Source: Lachnospiraceae bacterium (GTDB taxonomy: Bacteria; Bacillota; Clostridia; Lachnospirales; Lachnospiraceae). Taken from it: a stretch of 14,715 bases of DNA. Location: NCBI GenBank assembly GCA_024695225.1, contig JAILIO010000160.1, positions 1 through 14,715 of the forward strand, given 5' to 3'. Below are positions 14,693-14,715 of the stretch, one piece after another; position 1 is the first letter of the stretch, and each line of letters opens with the position of its first letter. The notes beneath the pieces were generated by a model. That model did not search any database. It was not told where the DNA came from and saw only the letters and a list, made by a program, of their open reading frames with translations. The translations under genes and the position numbers were made by a program.

Positions 14693-14715
14693 AGACCTTT
14701 CCTTTGTTATATTGA

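Overview
The window most likely comes from a Gram-positive anaerobe of the Clostridia, probably Lachnospiraceae. This is inferred from gene content: a short-form HisG paired with HisZ, a HisIE carrying an N-terminal TIM-barrel-like extension, a TlpA-type lipoprotein with a CX4C tail domain, fibronectin-type-III surface proteins, and strong AGGAGG-type ribosome binding sites. All twelve genes I support are read from the minus strand, so transcription runs from high to low coordinates. There is no gene-free stretch over 300 bases; the longest gap is 118 bases (5145-5262). I see no tRNA, rRNA, CRISPR array, insertion sequence or integrase.

In transcription order, the first block (14715 to 12347) holds a membrane-anchored HD-GYP phosphodiesterase-type signalling protein, whose frame is open to the window edge, and a YfcC/DcuC-type transporter with about a dozen membrane segments. 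A 73-base gap then carries a plausible extended -10 promoter for the histidine operon.

The second block (12273 to 5263) is a tightly overlapping operon: hisZ, hisG, hisD, hisB, hisIE, then a minimal RNase E/G, then a small two-helix membrane protein. HisZ and HisG together make the ATP phosphoribosyltransferase of step 1, HisIE covers steps 2 and 3, HisB makes imidazole-acetol phosphate, and HisD does the last two oxidations. hisA, hisF, hisH, hisC and a histidinol-phosphatase are not here and must lie elsewhere if the pathway is complete. HisIE has a degenerate HisA/HisF-like N-terminal region and a linker of 13-residue tandem repeats. The RNase stops right after the catalytic domain and lacks the zinc-link.

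The third block (5144 to 1) is an envelope and export cluster: a TlpA-like thioredoxin lipoprotein with its own promoter, a secreted coiled-coil protein with a near-consensus promoter buried in the end of the lipoprotein gene, a strong intrinsic terminator, and a large secreted protein with Ig-like and fibronectin-III-like domains that runs off the window. No clear promoter separates the last gene from the terminator, so partial read-through may set its expression.

The strongest candidates for something new are the architecture of HisIE, the minimal RNase G plus small membrane protein at the end of a histidine operon, and the terminator lying against the ribosome binding site of the surface protein. 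No complete new defence or mobile system is visible.
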